From contig NZ_CANMIO010000002.1 in the NCBI RefSeq assembly GCF_947497935.1, positions 124,001-188,000 on the forward strand: DNA of 64,000 nucleotides, given 5' to 3'. The DNA comes from an uncultured Shewanella sp. (GTDB lineage: Bacteria; Pseudomonadota; Gammaproteobacteria; Enterobacterales; Shewanellaceae). Made by a program: the position numbers and the translations under genes. The notes below the pieces were generated by a model. That model did not search any database, had not been told where the DNA came from, and was given only the letters and a program-made list of their open reading frames with translations. How positions within the stretch are numbered: the stretch's first letter is position 1; each line of letters begins with the position of its first letter. Below are positions 17,880-26,699 of this stretch, piece by piece.

Positions 17880-17937
17880 TGTTCACCACCGTAATTATTA
17901 ATATAAATACAACCCATCTTTCATACAAATAATACAG

Positions 17938-17953
17938 TTGGAACCAATTCCAA
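17938..17953. promoter_or_regulatory. palindromic operator before the DcaP-type porin (TTGGAACCAATTCCAA)
   Basis: TTGGAA-N4-TTCCAA, 58 bp before the porin start. It is the same motif as at 20217-20232, differing at one position of the centre. Confidence 0.75.
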
Positions 17954-18021
17954 AAGCAAATGAAACGCATATTTAACAAGATGCACCAAAAGATATATCA
18001 ATTTCGTTAACAAGGTCGCAT

Positions 18022-18049
18022 AAAAAAACCCTCAATAAGAATTGAGGGT
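18022..18049 (-). terminator. terminator of the ardAB unit
   Basis: Read leftwards: ACCCTCAAT, loop TCTT, ATTGAGGGT and then seven T. It lies about 100 bp downstream of ardB and before the porin operator. Confidence 0.8.
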
Positions 18050-18107
18050 CAAAATAAAACAATGCAGGGAAAAAAGGCCATAACTTAAATATGGCCCGCA
18101 CTCATTA

Positions 18108-18138
18108 TTTAGTGTGGTTGAGATGAAACCACACTAAA
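18108..18138 (-). terminator. strong hairpin just after ardB
   Basis: TTTAGTGTGGTT and AACCACACTAAA form a perfect 12-bp stem around a 7-nt loop 16 bp after the ardB stop codon. There is no long T-run. It may be a 3' stabiliser rather than the main terminator. Confidence 0.55.
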
Positions 18139-18154
18139 TATAATTGAGTTAATG

Positions 18155-18508
18155 TTACTTCTTAAACTTATCAAACTTAAACGTATGACAGTTGCTACAT
18201 AGTGGTTGCTTAGTACCATGTTCGCTATGACATTCTTGGCAAGGAAGCTCTTTGCCATAGTGCAAGTTGTTATGTGGATTCTGCCACTTATCTTCTTCAC
18301 TACGTGCAGTTTGCTCTGCTAAGTCATCAACATCATGACACTGTAAACAAGCCTGATCCGATGGGAATTGCTTAATGCCATTGTCATGACATGTTTTACA
18401 ATCTTTTCCGATCACTTCTTTATGGTGGTCACGTATTTCTACAGCTTGTGCAGACAAGGTTAGTAGGCAACCAAAGGTTAGCGCTAATACCGCTTTTAAT
18501 TTACTCAT
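18155..18508 (-). CDS. ardB: tetraheme cytochrome c subunit, probable acrylate reductase ArdB
   Basis: A 117-residue secreted cytochrome with a signal peptide (to about AQAVE) and four CxxCH heme sites: CKTCH (37-41), CLQCH (54-58), CQECH (90-94) and CSNCH (104-108), plus several extra histidines as distal ligands. It is co-transcribed with the FAD subunit ardA, 28 bp upstream. In Shewanella woodyi, ArdA plus ArdB form the flavocytochrome c acrylate reductase, the cytochrome feeding electrons to the flavin. The 4-heme fold resembles small tetraheme cytochromes and the heme domain of fumarate reductases. Ribosome site GAGGA. Gene name by context and similarity. Confidence 0.82.
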   Translation of the reverse strand: MSKLKAVLALTFGCLLTLSAQAVEIRDHHKEVIGKDCKTCHDNGIKQFPSDQACLQCHDVDDLAEQTARSEEDKWQNPHNNLHYGKELPCQECHSEHGTKQPLCSNCHTFKFDKFKK

Positions 18509-18536
18509 CGCTCATTCCTCTTATTATCTGGCAAAC

Positions 18537-20057
18537 TTAGGCTTTCATGACACTGCGTGCAGCTGTCATACCCATCACCATGCATTCAGGAATTGAGCAA
18601 CTACCTAAACGGCTCACACCATGAATACCACCACACACTTCACCGGCTGCGTATAGCCCAGGAATTGACTGTCCTGTAAAGCTGTCTTTTACTTCGGCTT
18701 TAGTGTTGACCTGCACACCACCTTGGCAATAGTGCACTTTTGGCCATAAGCGAACCACGGTAAATGGTGCTTGAATGTACTTGTCTTTGGCCTTGGTCAT
18801 GTTCTTGCCAAACTGCTTATCATCACCGGTCTTAACGTACTCATTGTACTCAGCAATTTGTGCTTTAAGCGGCGCTAATGGCACATCAAAATGTTTAGCC
18901 AACTCTTCAACAGAATCGAACTTCCAGCCCACGTTGTACTTGATCACTTTCTTGGTATTTGGATGCTTCTTAGAGTCCTTGTAGCTAGTGATCAAGATAG
19001 GAGGCAATGCGTTACCTTTCTCATCACGGCAAGCAAGTTCTGCATCGGCACGAGTCTTACGGTCAGCAATTTCGTTCATGAAACGCTTACCCGTTAAACG
19101 GTTAACAGCCATTGAATGCGGGAAATTGTAGATAGAGTAGTTAGACACATAGCCAAAACCACCTTCATCTGGAGATGCCCAAGGGCCTGACTGGATATGT
19201 GCTAAATGCACTGGAATAGCGCCGAGACGGAACATCTCGTACATACCTTCACCTGTCGCACCCGGTGCGTTAGTACAACCAACTTCAGATGTCAGTGTCG
19301 GATCTTGCGCCATGCGCAGATCAACATTTTGCGCGAAACCACCTGTAGCCATAATCACGCCACGCTTAGCGCGGATGTTAATAACATCGCCAGGTTGGTC
19401 TTCACCGAAGTGATAGTTCTGACGCATTTTCACGCCAACCACTTCGCCTTTATCACCCACTAAGAAACCTTCGAACTTTGCACGGTTATGGGTATGAACG
19501 CCTAACTTACGGCACTCTTGTAACAAAGGCTGAGTGATACCCGCACCACAGCTCACTGTGGTTTGGTAGGTACGTGCCACTGAGTGACCACCTAGCTGCT
19601 GTAGATAAGGGTGGTATTCAGAACCCGCATCTAATGTCATCTGCAGTGCTTCAACCGCATGCTCGGCTACATGACGAAGCAGTGCTTCATCGGCAATACC
19701 GCGACCTGACTTCAGCTGATCGTTAACCATACGATCAACAGAATCTTTAACGCCTTCTTGCTTCTGCATCGGCGTACCTGGTGCAGCAAATAGGCCACCA
19801 TTGATTGCTGAGTTTCCGCCGAAATACGACATCTTTTCAAAGATATGTACGTCTTTTGCGCCTTTACGCGTGGCTTCAATCGCCGCCGCTAATCCCGCAA
19901 AACCCGAACCGATAATTAGGACTTCAACTTCTTTGTCCCATTTTACGCCATCCGCTTTCTCAGAAATGGCCAATGCTGGTGCAGCCATCGCGACACCTGC
20001 TGCCGCTCCCATTCCTTTAATGAAATTACGGCGTCCTAGCAGATCTTTATTGCTCAT
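18537..20057 (-). CDS. ardA: Tat-exported FAD subunit, probable acrylate reductase ArdA
   Basis: A 506-residue fumarate-reductase-like flavoprotein with a twin-arginine signal (GRRNFIKGMG, then AAPALA) and an FAD-binding IIGSGFAGLAAA (about 48-59). Substrate-site signatures of periplasmic enoate reductases are present: FMNEIADRKTRADAE, HYCQGGVQVNTKAEV and GIHGVSRLGSCS with the conserved Arg. It has no heme domain of its own; this is supplied by ardB. It would reduce acrylate to propionate as a terminal acceptor. Urocanate or methacrylate reductase are alternatives, but dddY in the cluster favours acrylate. Unusual cysteines occur near the substrate site (HYCQGG, EVCGG, GSCSIPEC). Confidence 0.85.
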   Translation of the reverse strand: MSNKDLLGRRNFIKGMGAAAGVAMAAPALAISEKADGVKWDKEVEVLIIGSGFAGLAAAIEATRKGAKDVHIFEKMSYFGGNSAINGGLFAAPGTPMQKQEGVKDSVDRMVNDQLKSGRGIADEALLRHVAEHAVEALQMTLDAGSEYHPYLQQLGGHSVARTYQTTVSCGAGITQPLLQECRKLGVHTHNRAKFEGFLVGDKGEVVGVKMRQNYHFGEDQPGDVINIRAKRGVIMATGGFAQNVDLRMAQDPTLTSEVGCTNAPGATGEGMYEMFRLGAIPVHLAHIQSGPWASPDEGGFGYVSNYSIYNFPHSMAVNRLTGKRFMNEIADRKTRADAELACRDEKGNALPPILITSYKDSKKHPNTKKVIKYNVGWKFDSVEELAKHFDVPLAPLKAQIAEYNEYVKTGDDKQFGKNMTKAKDKYIQAPFTVVRLWPKVHYCQGGVQVNTKAEVKDSFTGQSIPGLYAAGEVCGGIHGVSRLGSCSIPECMVMGMTAARSVMKA

Positions 20058-20102
20058 CTGTCATCACCCTATTAGTTTTATTAGACGCAATAATCATAGG
20101 GC

Positions 20103-20116
20103 TGGAATGAGTTCCA
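20103..20116. promoter_or_regulatory. palindromic operator before ardA (TGGAATGAGTTCCA)
   Basis: GGAA-N4-TTCC core 46 bp before the ardA start. A second, better copy lies 115 bp further upstream (centre to centre). Confidence 0.65.
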
Positions 20117-20216
20117 AAACGGGAGTTAAATAAAGGTTTCCAAGAAACAATAAAATAACATCTGCAAACTCAAAGCTAGATCCAATGTTTGAGTTTTTTA
20201 CTACTTTAGGAGTATT

Positions 20217-20232
20217 TTGGAACCGATTCCAA
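20217..20232. promoter_or_regulatory. distal palindromic operator (TTGGAACCGATTCCAA)
   Basis: The most symmetric copy of TTGGAA-N4-TTCCAA, in the 526-bp gap between divergent ardA and the LysR gene at 20584. With the site at 20103-20116 it could form a repression loop. The rest of the gap (20233-20583) shows only AT-rich promoter-like sequence. Confidence 0.7.
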
Positions 20233-20583
20233 ACGCTGACAGATAGCAAACTATTAAGCAACAATCACAATACACATCTGACTTAGCACTATTATATTTG
20301 ATTTATACTAGCGACTGAACGTCAGCATTTTACAGTACGAAATAGCACCGAACACAAGCGTTAAACCTTTGTAAATAAAAGGCGAATATTTCACCTGCAC
20401 TCAAAATCATTATCAGCATTATTGGATAAGCTTTTCGGCCTAAAGACTTATATGCCATCATTACCCCTATAGGCTTTAGCCAATTAGCTTAAAACTGTCA
20501 CGCTAAAAGCATCACCTTAAAGGCAATTATGCTGACGTTGAAACTCTCACATTGGCACACAGATGTTAGTACACAAGGATATT

Positions 20584-21519
20584 ATGGAATTAGAAGAGAT
20601 CTACCGCCAAGATCTGAGCTTATTGATCGCCCTGCAAATTCTGGTCGAAGAGCGAAGCGTGACCCAAGCGGCCAAACGATTACACCTAAGCCAGTCGGCC
20701 ACCAGCCGTATCCTGTCTAGATTACGAGAGATGCTCGATGATCCACTATTTTCTCGGGTGGGTCAGCAGCTGGTGCCGACCTCTTTTGCACTCGAATGCT
20801 ACCAACAGTTACGTCAACCAACTGGACAGTTAATCGAGCTATTAACCCCAAAAGCCTTTGTGCCGGAAGAGTGCCAGCAGCAATTTTCTATCGCGGTGAC
20901 CGATTATGCTATGCAAGCATTAATCCCTTTCATCTTGCCTGTCATTTACCAAAAAGCGCCACAGATCCGCCTCGAAATAGTGCCAGTACAGCAAAAAGAA
21001 TTACAGGCGCAACTCAGTGTTAAAGGCGCAGATATGGCAATCTGCCGCGCCATCGGTCAGACCGGAAATTTACAGCAAACATTCCTCGGCAAAGTGGGGG
21101 TAAGCTGTTTAGTGTCGCCAAATCACCCACTGGCGAGTAGCGATATCACCCTAGAGGATTATCTGCATTACCCCCATGCAACTATCGCCATCAGTGATGG
21201 GGTAAAAGCCTTGCTCGACGATGCCATAAGTCAATATCCCGCACGTACCGAGCTATTGCGCACTCCACATCTGGATACCGCGCTGGCGCTACAATCGGTC
21301 AATCCGCTGATTATTACCCTGCCGGAAGGCATGGCCGAAATAGCCGCCCAGCGACATAAATTAAAAGTCAAACCCCTGCCGTTTAAGCTGCAAAGTCTAG
21401 ATTACAACCTGTTCTGGCACTCGCGCTGCGATCAAGACAAGGCGCAAAAATGGCTGCGTGAAGAGATTGCACATACGATCAAAGACCTGCTGTCACAGAC
21501 GCCGCAGAATATGCAATAA
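20584..21519 (+). CDS. LysR-family regulator divergent from ardA
   Basis: A 311-residue LysR protein. The HTH (RSVTQAAKRLHLSQSATSRI) is followed by the usual dimerisation helix and a substrate-binding domain. Start at 20584 because AAGGATATT lies right before that ATG; an in-frame ATG at 20563 adds seven residues but has no good ribosome site. Being divergent from ardAB it is the best candidate for an acrylate- or DMSP-responsive activator of that operon. The gene is followed directly by a tandem-repeat array. LysR sites usually have a T-N11-A core, which the local TTGGAA palindromes lack. Confidence 0.86.
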   Translation: MELEEIYRQDLSLLIALQILVEERSVTQAAKRLHLSQSATSRILSRLREMLDDPLFSRVGQQLVPTSFALECYQQLRQPTGQLIELLTPKAFVPEECQQQFSIAVTDYAMQALIPFILPVIYQKAPQIRLEIVPVQQKELQAQLSVKGADMAICRAIGQTGNLQQTFLGKVGVSCLVSPNHPLASSDITLEDYLHYPHATIAISDGVKALLDDAISQYPARTELLRTPHLDTALALQSVNPLIITLPEGMAEIAAQRHKLKVKPLPFKLQSLDYNLFWHSRCDQDKAQKWLREEIAHTIKDLLSQTPQNMQ

Positions 21520-21540
21520 AGTCGTTGTTCTAAAAGCAAG

Positions 21541-22012
21541 GACCTAGATCCTAGGACGCTACGCTGCGAGGACGGACTACGCCCTACTAGGAAGTAGCAA
21601 AGGCTAAAACAGTACCTTTTCCGCTTCTTAGCTGTTCGGCTTTTCCGTCTTTGCTTTCCCTAGAACCTTTCTCAGCCTTTCCTAGGACCTAGATCCTAGG
21701 ACGCTACGCTGCGAGGACGGGCTACGCCCAGCTAGGAACAACAAAGGCTAAAACAGTACCTTTGCCGCTTCTTAGCTTTTCGGCTTTTCCGTCTTTGCTT
21801 TCCCTAGAACCTAGAGCCTTTCTCAGCCTTTCCTAGGACCTAGATCCTAGGACGCTACGCTGCGAGGACGGACTACGCCCTGCTAGGAAGAGCAAAGGCT
21901 AAAACAGTACCTTTTCCGCTTCTTAGCTTTTTCGTAAGCGCAGCGTTCCGTTAGGCCACTGGCCGTTCGTCTTGTACCGTCCTAGCCTTCCCTAGGACCT
22001 AGGACCTAGGGA
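21541..22012. repeat. tandem array of three 145-151-bp units
   Basis: Three near-identical units begin at 21541, 21686 and 21837 with GACCTAGATCCTAGGACGCT and share GCTACGCTGCGAGGACGG and CAAAGGCTAAAACAGTACC. The second unit is 6 bp longer because of a duplicated CCTAGA; the third loses similarity after about 21930. CCTAGG occurs many times, forming short inverted repeats. The array fills the gap between the LysR gene and acuI, which are convergent. It has no coding sense. Confidence 0.9.
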
Positions 22013-22018
22013 ACCTTT

Positions 22019-22999
22019 TTACAACTGGACTAGCACTCGGCCTGTCACTTGGCCTTTGATGATGCGCTGTGCAAATTCAGGCACTTGCTCAAGGGCGATA
22101 GTCTCGCAAGCATCTTCGAAATAGCTAGCTGGCAATAAGTTAAGCACTTGCTCCCACGCCGCTTGGCGCTTCTCAAATGGGCAAGAGACTGAATCAACAC
22201 CCAGTAAATTTACGCCACGTAAGATAAATGGCATCACGGTTGTCGGTAGCGCAAAGCCGCCCGCTAGACCACAGATTGCAGCCGCGCCGCCGTAGTTCAT
22301 CTGTGCTAATGCTGTAGCCAATACCTTGTTACCGACGGTATCAACCACGCCAGCCCAGCGCTGCTTTTCAAGCGGACGGGCATCAGCTTCAAGTTCGCTA
22401 CGATCGATCACTTCACTAGCACCCAGCTTAGTCAGTAAGTCACCATTTTGCTGAACACGACCTGAGCTTGCCACCACACGATAACCTAACTGCGCTAGCA
22501 AGGTCACCGCTACACTTCCCACGCCACCACTGGCGCCTGTTACTAATACATCGCCGTCTTCTGGCTTAATACCCGCATTCTGTAGTGCTTGGACACACAA
22601 CATAGCCGTTAAACCTGCGGTACCAATCTGCATCGCTTTCGCCGCGTCACAGTTAGCTGGCATTGGCACTAACCAGTCAGCTTTTACACGAGCCTTTTCT
22701 GCTAGGCCACCCCAGTGGTTTTCACCCACACCCCAACCTGTAAGGATCACCTTGTCACCGGCTTTATAACGCTCGTCGCTTGACTCAAGCACGGTCCCCG
22801 CAAAGTCGATACCCGGCACCATAGGGAAGTTACGAATGATTTTTCCCACACCCGTTACCGCTAAACCATCTTTATAGTTCAGCGATGAACATGAAACATC
22901 AACCAAGACTTCGCCTTCAGGCAGATCAGCCTCGGTGATTTGGCGAACATTCGCCAGCGTCTTCTTTTCTTCTTGGGTCAAAACAAGTGCGTTAAACAT
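22019..22999 (-). CDS. acuI: acryloyl-CoA reductase (NADPH) AcuI/YhdH
   Basis: A 326-residue zinc-free medium-chain quinone-oxidoreductase-type enzyme. GIDFAGTVL, GWGVGENHWGGLAEKARV and the NADPH fold VLVTGASGGVGSVAVTLLA (about 147-165) fit AcuI. It reduces the toxic acryloyl-CoA to propionyl-CoA and is common beside DMSP genes. Here it closes the island at the right and may handle acrylate that reaches the cytoplasm, while ArdAB works in the periplasm. It ends right at the repeat array. No TTGGAA-type operator is seen at its promoter, so it may be constitutive or differently regulated. Confidence 0.9.
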   Translation of the reverse strand: MFNALVLTQEEKKTLANVRQITEADLPEGEVLVDVSCSSLNYKDGLAVTGVGKIIRNFPMVPGIDFAGTVLESSDERYKAGDKVILTGWGVGENHWGGLAEKARVKADWLVPMPANCDAAKAMQIGTAGLTAMLCVQALQNAGIKPEDGDVLVTGASGGVGSVAVTLLAQLGYRVVASSGRVQQNGDLLTKLGASEVIDRSELEADARPLEKQRWAGVVDTVGNKVLATALAQMNYGGAAAICGLAGGFALPTTVMPFILRGVNLLGVDSVSCPFEKRQAAWEQVLNLLPASYFEDACETIALEQVPEFAQRIIKGQVTGRVLVQL

Positions 23000-23252
23000 G
23001 ACAAGTTCCTATTTAAACTGATGGGAGAAGCATAGGGCATAAACCTCTATGAATGAAGTGCATATTTTGCATAGGGTTAATGCGTAGGATTCATAGAGCA
23101 AGTTGAACTAGGGAGCTCAACTCCGATGTCACAACTCATCAATACTAAGCATAAAAATACCAGCAAGCTAGTCGACTTTTTTCCTATCTACTCAGTTATC
23201 AATTATCTACTACACTGAATTGTTGCATAAAAATCACACAAGGAAGATAAGC

Positions 23253-24773
23253 ATGATCTATAGCAAGCCAGGTACACCCGACGCCATCATTAACTTCAAG
23301 CCTCAGTATCAAAATTTCATCGGTGGAGCATGGACTAAGCCTATTAATAACCTTTACTTTGACAACACTTCTCCCGTTGATGGTCAAGTGTTTTGCCAAA
23401 TACCGCGCTCTGGCTCGGTCGATATTGAAATGGCACTCGATGCCGCCCATGAGGCTAAGGAGGGTTGGGGAAAAACATCAGTCACCGAACGTGCAAACAT
23501 CTTGCTGCGCATTGCCGATCGCATCGAGCAAAATATTGAGTCATTGGCTGTCGCCGAGACTTGGGATAACGGCAAGGCGGTACGCGAAACCTTAGCCGCC
23601 GATTTACCATTAGTTGTCGACCACTTCCGCTATTTTGCTGGCTGTATTCGTGCCCAAGAAGGTAGTGCCGCCGACATCGATGCTAATACCGTGAGTTACC
23701 ACTTTCCAGAGCCTCTAGGCGTTGTGGGTCAGATCATCCCATGGAACTTCCCACTACTAATGGCAGCTTGGAAAATTGCCCCCGCCCTCGCCGCGGGTAA
23801 CTGTGTCGTGCTTAAGCCTGCCGAACAGACTCCAGTGTCGATTTTAGTACTGCTTGAGCTTATCGAAGATCTACTGCCAAAAGGCATACTCAACGTGGTC
23901 AACGGTTTTGGCACCGAGGCAGGCCAATCGCTAGCCACCAGCAAGCGTATTGCTAAGCTGGCCTTTACAGGCTCAACTGAAGTCGGTCATCATATTTTAA
24001 AGTGCGCCGCAGAGTCGTTAATCCCATCGACCGTCGAGCTTGGTGGTAAGTCACCCAATGTCTATTTTGCCGATGTAATGGACCATGAAGATGAATATCT
24101 CGATAAGGCCGTCGAAGGCATGCTACTAGCCTTCTTTAACCAAGGTGAGGTTTGTACCTGTCCATCACGGGCATTAATTCACGAGTCGATTTATGACAAG
24201 TTTATTGCCAAGGTGATTGAACGCTGCAAAACCATCAAGCAGAGCAACCCACTCGATACCGACACCCAAGTGGGGGCGCAGGCCTCACAAGAGCAATTTG
24301 ATAAGATATTAAGCTACCTAGACATAGGTAAAGATGAAGGCGCAGAGGTGCTGATTGGCGGTGACTTATGCAAACTTGAAGGCGATCAAAGCCAAGGCTT
24401 TTACATTACACCAACCATCTTAAAGGGCACCAACGACATGCGCATCTTCCAAGAGGAGATCTTCGGCCCAGTGATCTCGGTGACCACCTTTAAAGACGAA
24501 GCGGAGGCTTTGGCTATCGCCAACGATACCGAATACGGTTTAGGGGCCGGAGTCTGGACTCGGGATATGAATACCGCCCAGCGTATGGGACGCGGCATTC
24601 AAGCTGGACGTGTATGGATTAACTGCTATCACGCCTACCCCGCTCACGCCGCATTTGGTGGCTATAAGAAGTCGGGCATTGGTCGTGAAACCCACAAGAT
24701 GATGTTAGACCATTATCAAAACACCAAAAACCTACTGATCAGCTACGATGCTAATCCGTTAGGCTTCTTCTAA
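23253..24773 (+). CDS. NAD-dependent aldehyde dehydrogenase (ExaC/AldB/AcoD type)
   Basis: A 506-residue class I aldehyde dehydrogenase. Visible parts: [20 protein letters not shown], the nucleotide-site [11 protein letters not shown], the general base VELGGKSPN and the nucleophile in [15 protein letters not shown]. The closest subgroup appears to be the acetaldehyde-type ExaC/AldB/AcoD enzymes (ends NPLGFF). The cue for its role is the neighbouring yjjI-yjjW glycyl-radical pair, which might produce an aldehyde; this is inference. Start at 23253 with AAGGAAG upstream; an upstream TTG is unlikely. It is 330 bp from yjjI, so probably a separate transcript. Confidence 0.88.
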   Translation: MIYSKPGTPDAIINFKPQYQNFIGGAWTKPINNLYFDNTSPVDGQVFCQIPRSGSVDIEMALDAAHEAKEGWGKTSVTERANILLRIADRIEQNIESLAVAETWDNGKAVRETLAADLPLVVDHFRYFAGCIRAQEGSAADIDANTVSYHFPEPLGVVGQIIPWNFPLLMAAWKIAPALAAGNCVVLKPAEQTPVSILVLLELIEDLLPKGILNVVNGFGTEAGQSLATSKRIAKLAFTGSTEVGHHILKCAAESLIPSTVELGGKSPNVYFADVMDHEDEYLDKAVEGMLLAFFNQGEVCTCPSRALIHESIYDKFIAKVIERCKTIKQSNPLDTDTQVGAQASQEQFDKILSYLDIGKDEGAEVLIGGDLCKLEGDQSQGFYITPTILKGTNDMRIFQEEIFGPVISVTTFKDEAEALAIANDTEYGLGAGVWTRDMNTAQRMGRGIQAGRVWINCYHAYPAHAAFGGYKKSGIGRETHKMMLDHYQNTKNLLISYDANPLGFF

Positions 24774-24911
24774 CCTACCTCCTATAACCAAAGTAATTAC
24801 AGATGCAGCAAGACGACAGACAAATTTAGCCCCATGAACTTAGTCCGCTAAGTAATTGGGATAAATAAGAGTCATCAACGTAGCAGCATCTTCAAGTAGG
24901 AAGACGATAAT

Positions 24912-24941
24912 GTAGGCTGGTAATTTCCATTACCAGCCTAC
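24912..24941. other. 13-bp hairpin downstream of the aldehyde dehydrogenase gene
   Basis: GTAGGCTGGTAAT, loop TTCC, ATTACCAGCCTAC: a perfect 13-bp stem. No T-run follows, so it is either a weak terminator or a 3' stabiliser. It lies in the 330-bp gap 24774-25103. Confidence 0.6.
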
Positions 24942-25004
24942 TGCTTGCCCAACCTAAGTCGCTCACCGACTCACTTTCAAATAAGTTGAGAGCTTTCGCT
25001 TCGA

Positions 25005-25021
25005 ATTTCCAAATTGGAAAT
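25005..25021. promoter_or_regulatory. candidate operator before yjjI (ATTTCCAAATTGGAAAT)
   Basis: A 17-bp palindrome with 6-bp arms (ATTTCC / GGAAAT) ending 83 bp before the yjjI start. It is the reverse order (TTCC..GGAA) of the DMSP-island palindrome, so a different binder is likely. The function is inferred from symmetry and position only. Confidence 0.4.
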
Positions 25022-25103
25022 CACTGTTTATCGGCTTTTCACTATAAGAATCCACTCATCACGCCTTAAAATATGTCCATAAAATATTAGTGGATATTGC
25101 ACC

Positions 25104-26657
25104 ATGACCGTTGAAAACAGACTCGCTCAGATAACTCGTGATCCTAACCTTTCGCCAAAGCAAAAATCTAACTTCTTAGCCTTAGAAGCAGAGGCTAGCC
25201 TGCCCTATATGCCGGTGTCTGAAGCCGTTGCAGAGGCCAAGGCACAAGGTATTATCTGCGATATGTTTGAGGGCAACGCGCCATTCAAGCCAAGATATGT
25301 GCTGCCCGATTACACCAAGTTCCTTCAGAATGGTTCCGAGTACTTAGAGCTAAGTCCGGCGCAAGATTTAGATGAAGCGCTCAATGCACTGACGATTATT
25401 TATCACCACGTGCCATCGGTCACCAATATTCCCGTCTATCTCGGTCAGCTCGACGATATTTTACTGCCATTCTGCCAAGGCCTAGAACCAGAGACTATCT
25501 ACCGAAAGTTAAAGCTATTCTGGATCATGCTAGATCGCACCCTGCCAGATGCCTTTATGCATGTGAACATAGGCCCAACTGACAATATCGTCTGCCGCAC
25601 CATTTTACGCGTCGATGCCGAGCTTAAGCAGATAGCACCTAATCTGACCTTTATGTATGACCCAGAGATCACCCCAGACGAGCTACTACAAGTCGCCGCT
25701 AGCAATATCTGTGAGTGCAGCAAGCCACATATTGCCAATTACCCACTGCACGCAAATAGCTTCGATGACAAAGGCTTTGGTATTGTCAGCTGTTATAACT
25801 CGCTGCCACTCGCAGGCGGCGCGAACACCTTAGTCAGGCTGAACCTGAAACAAGTCGCGTTACAAGCCAATAGCCTAGGCGATTTCTTTACCCGAGTGCT
25901 ACCTCACTATTGCCAGCTAACCTATGAGTTAATTGATGCACGCGCCAAGTTTTTGCATGAAGAGTCTAACTTCTTCAACAGCTTCCTAATCAAAGAAGGT
26001 CTGATTGAAGAATCACGTTTTGCCCCTATGTTTGGTATCTACGGCATGGCCGAAGCGGTCAATATCCTGCAGGGCACGCCTGATTTCAATGAAGACAACA
26101 TCGATAAGCCTAGCAGCCATTACGGCCATAATGCCGCCGCTAACGAACTCGGCCACAAGATCTCAAAAACCCTCGATGGCATAGTAAAATCGACTCAAGT
26201 GAAATACGGTTATAACGGCCTAGCCCTGCTGCACTCACAAGGTGGCATTAGCATAGATAAAGACGTCACACCGGGCGTGCGTATTCCTTATGGTACAGAG
26301 CCAAACCCAATTGCTCATATTCAAGCCCTAGCCGAGCATCATCAGTATTACACCTCAGGCATTAGCGACATTCTCACCATAGATGAGACGGTAAAAGCTA
26401 ACCCACAGGCGATGATGCAGCTGTGTAAAGGCGCGCTGATCCTAGGTTTTCGAGAGTTTACCGCCAACGTAGCCTCAAACGACTTGGTACGTGTCACCGG
26501 CTATATGATTAAGCTTTCGGATATCGCTAACTTTAAAGCAGAGGGCTCGCGTACCAACACCACTTGGTTAGGTGCAGAAGCGGCAAGCAATACCCGCATT
26601 CTTGAACGCCAACCTCGGGTGGTAGCTCATGAGCAGTCGCCTGCATACGCTAAATAA
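25104..26657 (+). CDS. yjjI: glycyl-radical enzyme of the YjjI family
   Basis: A 517-residue glycyl-radical enzyme-like protein of the YjjI group (DUF3029). A glycyl-loop motif VRVTGYMIKL carries Gly466, 51 residues from the C-terminus, as in known radical enzymes, and a likely thiyl cysteine is in SCYNSLPLAGGAN (Cys230). The motif deviates from the usual R-V-A-G-Y context (Thr before Gly), fitting a divergent subfamily with unassigned substrate. The activase yjjW follows 42 bp downstream. In E. coli yjjI-yjjW sit by the deo operon; here the neighbour is an aldehyde dehydrogenase. It should be active only anaerobically. Confidence 0.9.
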   Translation: MTVENRLAQITRDPNLSPKQKSNFLALEAEASLPYMPVSEAVAEAKAQGIICDMFEGNAPFKPRYVLPDYTKFLQNGSEYLELSPAQDLDEALNALTIIYHHVPSVTNIPVYLGQLDDILLPFCQGLEPETIYRKLKLFWIMLDRTLPDAFMHVNIGPTDNIVCRTILRVDAELKQIAPNLTFMYDPEITPDELLQVAASNICECSKPHIANYPLHANSFDDKGFGIVSCYNSLPLAGGANTLVRLNLKQVALQANSLGDFFTRVLPHYCQLTYELIDARAKFLHEESNFFNSFLIKEGLIEESRFAPMFGIYGMAEAVNILQGTPDFNEDNIDKPSSHYGHNAAANELGHKISKTLDGIVKSTQVKYGYNGLALLHSQGGISIDKDVTPGVRIPYGTEPNPIAHIQALAEHHQYYTSGISDILTIDETVKANPQAMMQLCKGALILGFREFTANVASNDLVRVTGYMIKLSDIANFKAEGSRTNTTWLGAEAASNTRILERQPRVVAHEQSPAYAK

Positions 26658-26699
26658 CGCTCAAGTGTATAAGCAAAAATGAAGGGCTTAGAGTAACAG

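Noticed and set aside
12999..21519. LysR proteins as binders of TTGGAA-N4-TTCCAA
   Set aside because: The palindrome does not contain a T-N11-A core and occurs at genes not adjacent to either LysR. It was kept as unassigned.
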